Both the position numbers and the translations under genes were made by a program. Shown here piece by piece: positions 4,501 to 5,304 of a stretch of DNA of 5,304 bases (the first letter of the stretch is position 1; each line of letters begins with the position of its first letter). The notes beneath the pieces are model-generated. The model did not search any database. It was given only the letters and a program-made list of their open reading frames with translations, and had not been told where the DNA came from. This DNA is from Lentisphaeria bacterium UBA1724 (lineage in GTDB: Bacteria > Verrucomicrobiota > Lentisphaeria > Oligosphaerales > Oligosphaeraceae), in the NCBI GenBank assembly GCA_002315885.1, contig DCIO01000022.1:1-5304 (forward strand), written 5' to 3'.

Positions 4501-5304
4501 CTAGAACTCCAGTTTTAGGAGCAGTGCGCGTCCTGGGATGATGAATGCGTTTTCGGAGAAGAACTTCTCGGGGAGGAATGCGCCTTTCTTGAAGGGCGAG
4601 CAGACTTCGATATTTTTGGGCTGTTTCCTCCATTGGATACCATTGACATTGGCGGAGCGATGCAGGTCCTTGTTTAGGAGCATTACGTAGATATCGCCAT
4701 TGGTGGTATCTACGAATTCACCCACGGCGATGGCCAGGTTCTTGTTGTCGAAGCCCTTGACCAGGCTATCGGACTTTGGCGGATTTTCGTCCTTCATGGG
4801 CTTCCAAGGCTGGAAATGGTAGACTTTCGTGGATTGCAGTCGATTCAGCACGGGCGCCAGGTTGTGGACGCTCTCGTTGACAGCCTTGATGGCATACCAG
4901 GTCGGAGTCTTGTTCCCGAGTTGATCCACGGGACCGCCGTGATAACTGGCGCGTGCGGGGGGCCAGTAGTTGAAATACTGGATGCCTTTGGCGCCATAGA
5001 GCAGGGCGCTATAGACTTCGAAGAAGAGATCCGCTTCGGATGGCGCGCGGTAGTTCAGGTGTCCCGTCGCCAGTACGCATGCCTGGAAGGGGATGCCATG
5101 AGCTAGTGTGATGTCGCGGATGATACGAATTTGATACCAATGATCGGCGCGGATGGTGCCGTCATCCATGAGGGTATAGTTGTCATAGCCCACCCAGTGT
5201 GGTTCGCATTCGTTGATAAAGCGCTCCACGTATTCCTCGTAGGTGGCGGTCTTCAGAGTCTCGGGCGAGCAGATTGTGGGGAAAAGATTCAGATACCACT
5301 GGGC
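4501..5304 (-). CDS. TIM-barrel glycoside-hydrolase-like protein, C-terminal part (5' end outside window)
   Basis: Only the last 267 residues are visible. The frame stays open to the right edge, so the GTG at 5229-5227 is an internal Val and the true start lies beyond base 5304. The upper part reads like late beta-strands of a clan GH-A-type barrel. These are HWVGYDNY (visible residues 36-43), GIPFQACVLATGHLNY (70-85), and a helix-strand pair LLYGAKGIQYFNYW ending near 114. A helix with NESVHNLAPVLNRL follows, then a beta-rich C-terminal domain (NLAIAVGEF near 179-187, YVMLLNKD, and a final PGRALLLKLEF). This order resembles GH42-like and related uncharacterised PVC-group glycosidases. Such enzymes hydrolyse glycosidic bonds using two Glu residues. 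I cannot identify a nucleophile Glu at the expected strand in PFQACVLATGH, and the acid/base would lie outside the window, so activity is unproven. Export cannot be judged without the N-terminus. It is convergent with the lyase gene. Confidence 0.75.
   Translation of the reverse strand, partial: AQWYLNLFPTICSPETLKTATYEEYVERFINECEPHWVGYDNYTLMDDGTIRADHWYQIRIIRDITLAHGIPFQACVLATGHLNYRAPSEADLFFEVYSALLYGAKGIQYFNYWPPARASYHGGPVDQLGNKTPTWYAIKAVNESVHNLAPVLNRLQSTKVYHFQPWKPMKDENPPKSDSLVKGFDNKNLAIAVGEFVDTTNGDIYVMLLNKDLHRSANVNGIQWRKQPKNIEVCSPFKKGAFLPEKFFSENAFIIPGRALLLKLEF

Noticed and set aside
3434..4633. 399-codon open frame on the - strand opposite the lyase gene
   Set aside because: It lies antisense to a clear lyase gene and runs into the end of the glycosidase-like gene. 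Its translation has no family features and is a by-product of the GC-rich codon use of the + strand gene.
5227..5229. GTG as start codon of the glycosidase-like gene
   Set aside because: The frame continues open for 25 more codons to the window edge, with sequence that continues the fold (NLFPTICSPETL then YEEY). The GTG is an internal valine.

Overview
The window looks like chromosome of a Lentisphaerota (Victivallales/Oligosphaeria-like) or other PVC-group bacterium. This rests on protein style, not on any marker gene. A stand-alone pseudopilin carries the [24 protein letters not shown] start and a C-terminal H-X9-DG motif, a gene type massively expanded in Lentisphaerota and Planctomycetota. 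It sits among genes of polysaccharide breakdown. All three complete genes start at an ATG preceded by an A-rich stretch with no Shine-Dalgarno sequence.

Layout, left to right. Bases 1-242 form a gene-free leader with one weak sigma70-like promoter near 166-194. Bases 243-1109 (+) encode the H-X9-DG pseudopilin, closed by two tandem TAG stops and a good intrinsic terminator (1136-1172). Bases 1173-1352 are a repeat-rich island between two convergent genes. It holds an 8-bp hairpin, a 10-bp palindrome, a 22-bp inverted repeat that can also fold as a three-way junction with two GNRA tetraloops, and 2.7 copies of a 17-bp direct repeat. Bases 1353-2348 (-) encode a GNAT acetyltransferase, probably a two-domain (tandem) form. 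Bases 2349-2620 are a divergent promoter region holding an extended -10 element and a perfect but orphan AGGAGGT. Bases 2621-4339 (+) encode a heparinase II/III-type polysaccharide lyase without a signal peptide. Bases 4340-4500 are a convergent spacer with a G9 tract and two mutually exclusive GC-rich hairpins. Bases 4501-5304 (-) are the C-terminal part of a TIM-barrel glycoside-hydrolase-like protein whose 5' end lies outside the window.

The genes alternate +, -, +, -, so each appears to be its own transcription unit and no operon is visible. The shared theme is carbohydrate degradation: the lyase would cleave uronic-acid-containing oligosaccharides inside the cell, and the glycosidase-like protein may act on related glycans. 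The pseudopilin would be an envelope or secretion component, and the acetyltransferase has no known substrate. I found no CRISPR array, tRNA, rRNA, transposase or phage gene. The least ordinary elements are the structured repeat island at 1211-1350, the switch-like hairpin pair at 4453-4497 and the cysteine cluster of the pseudopilin.
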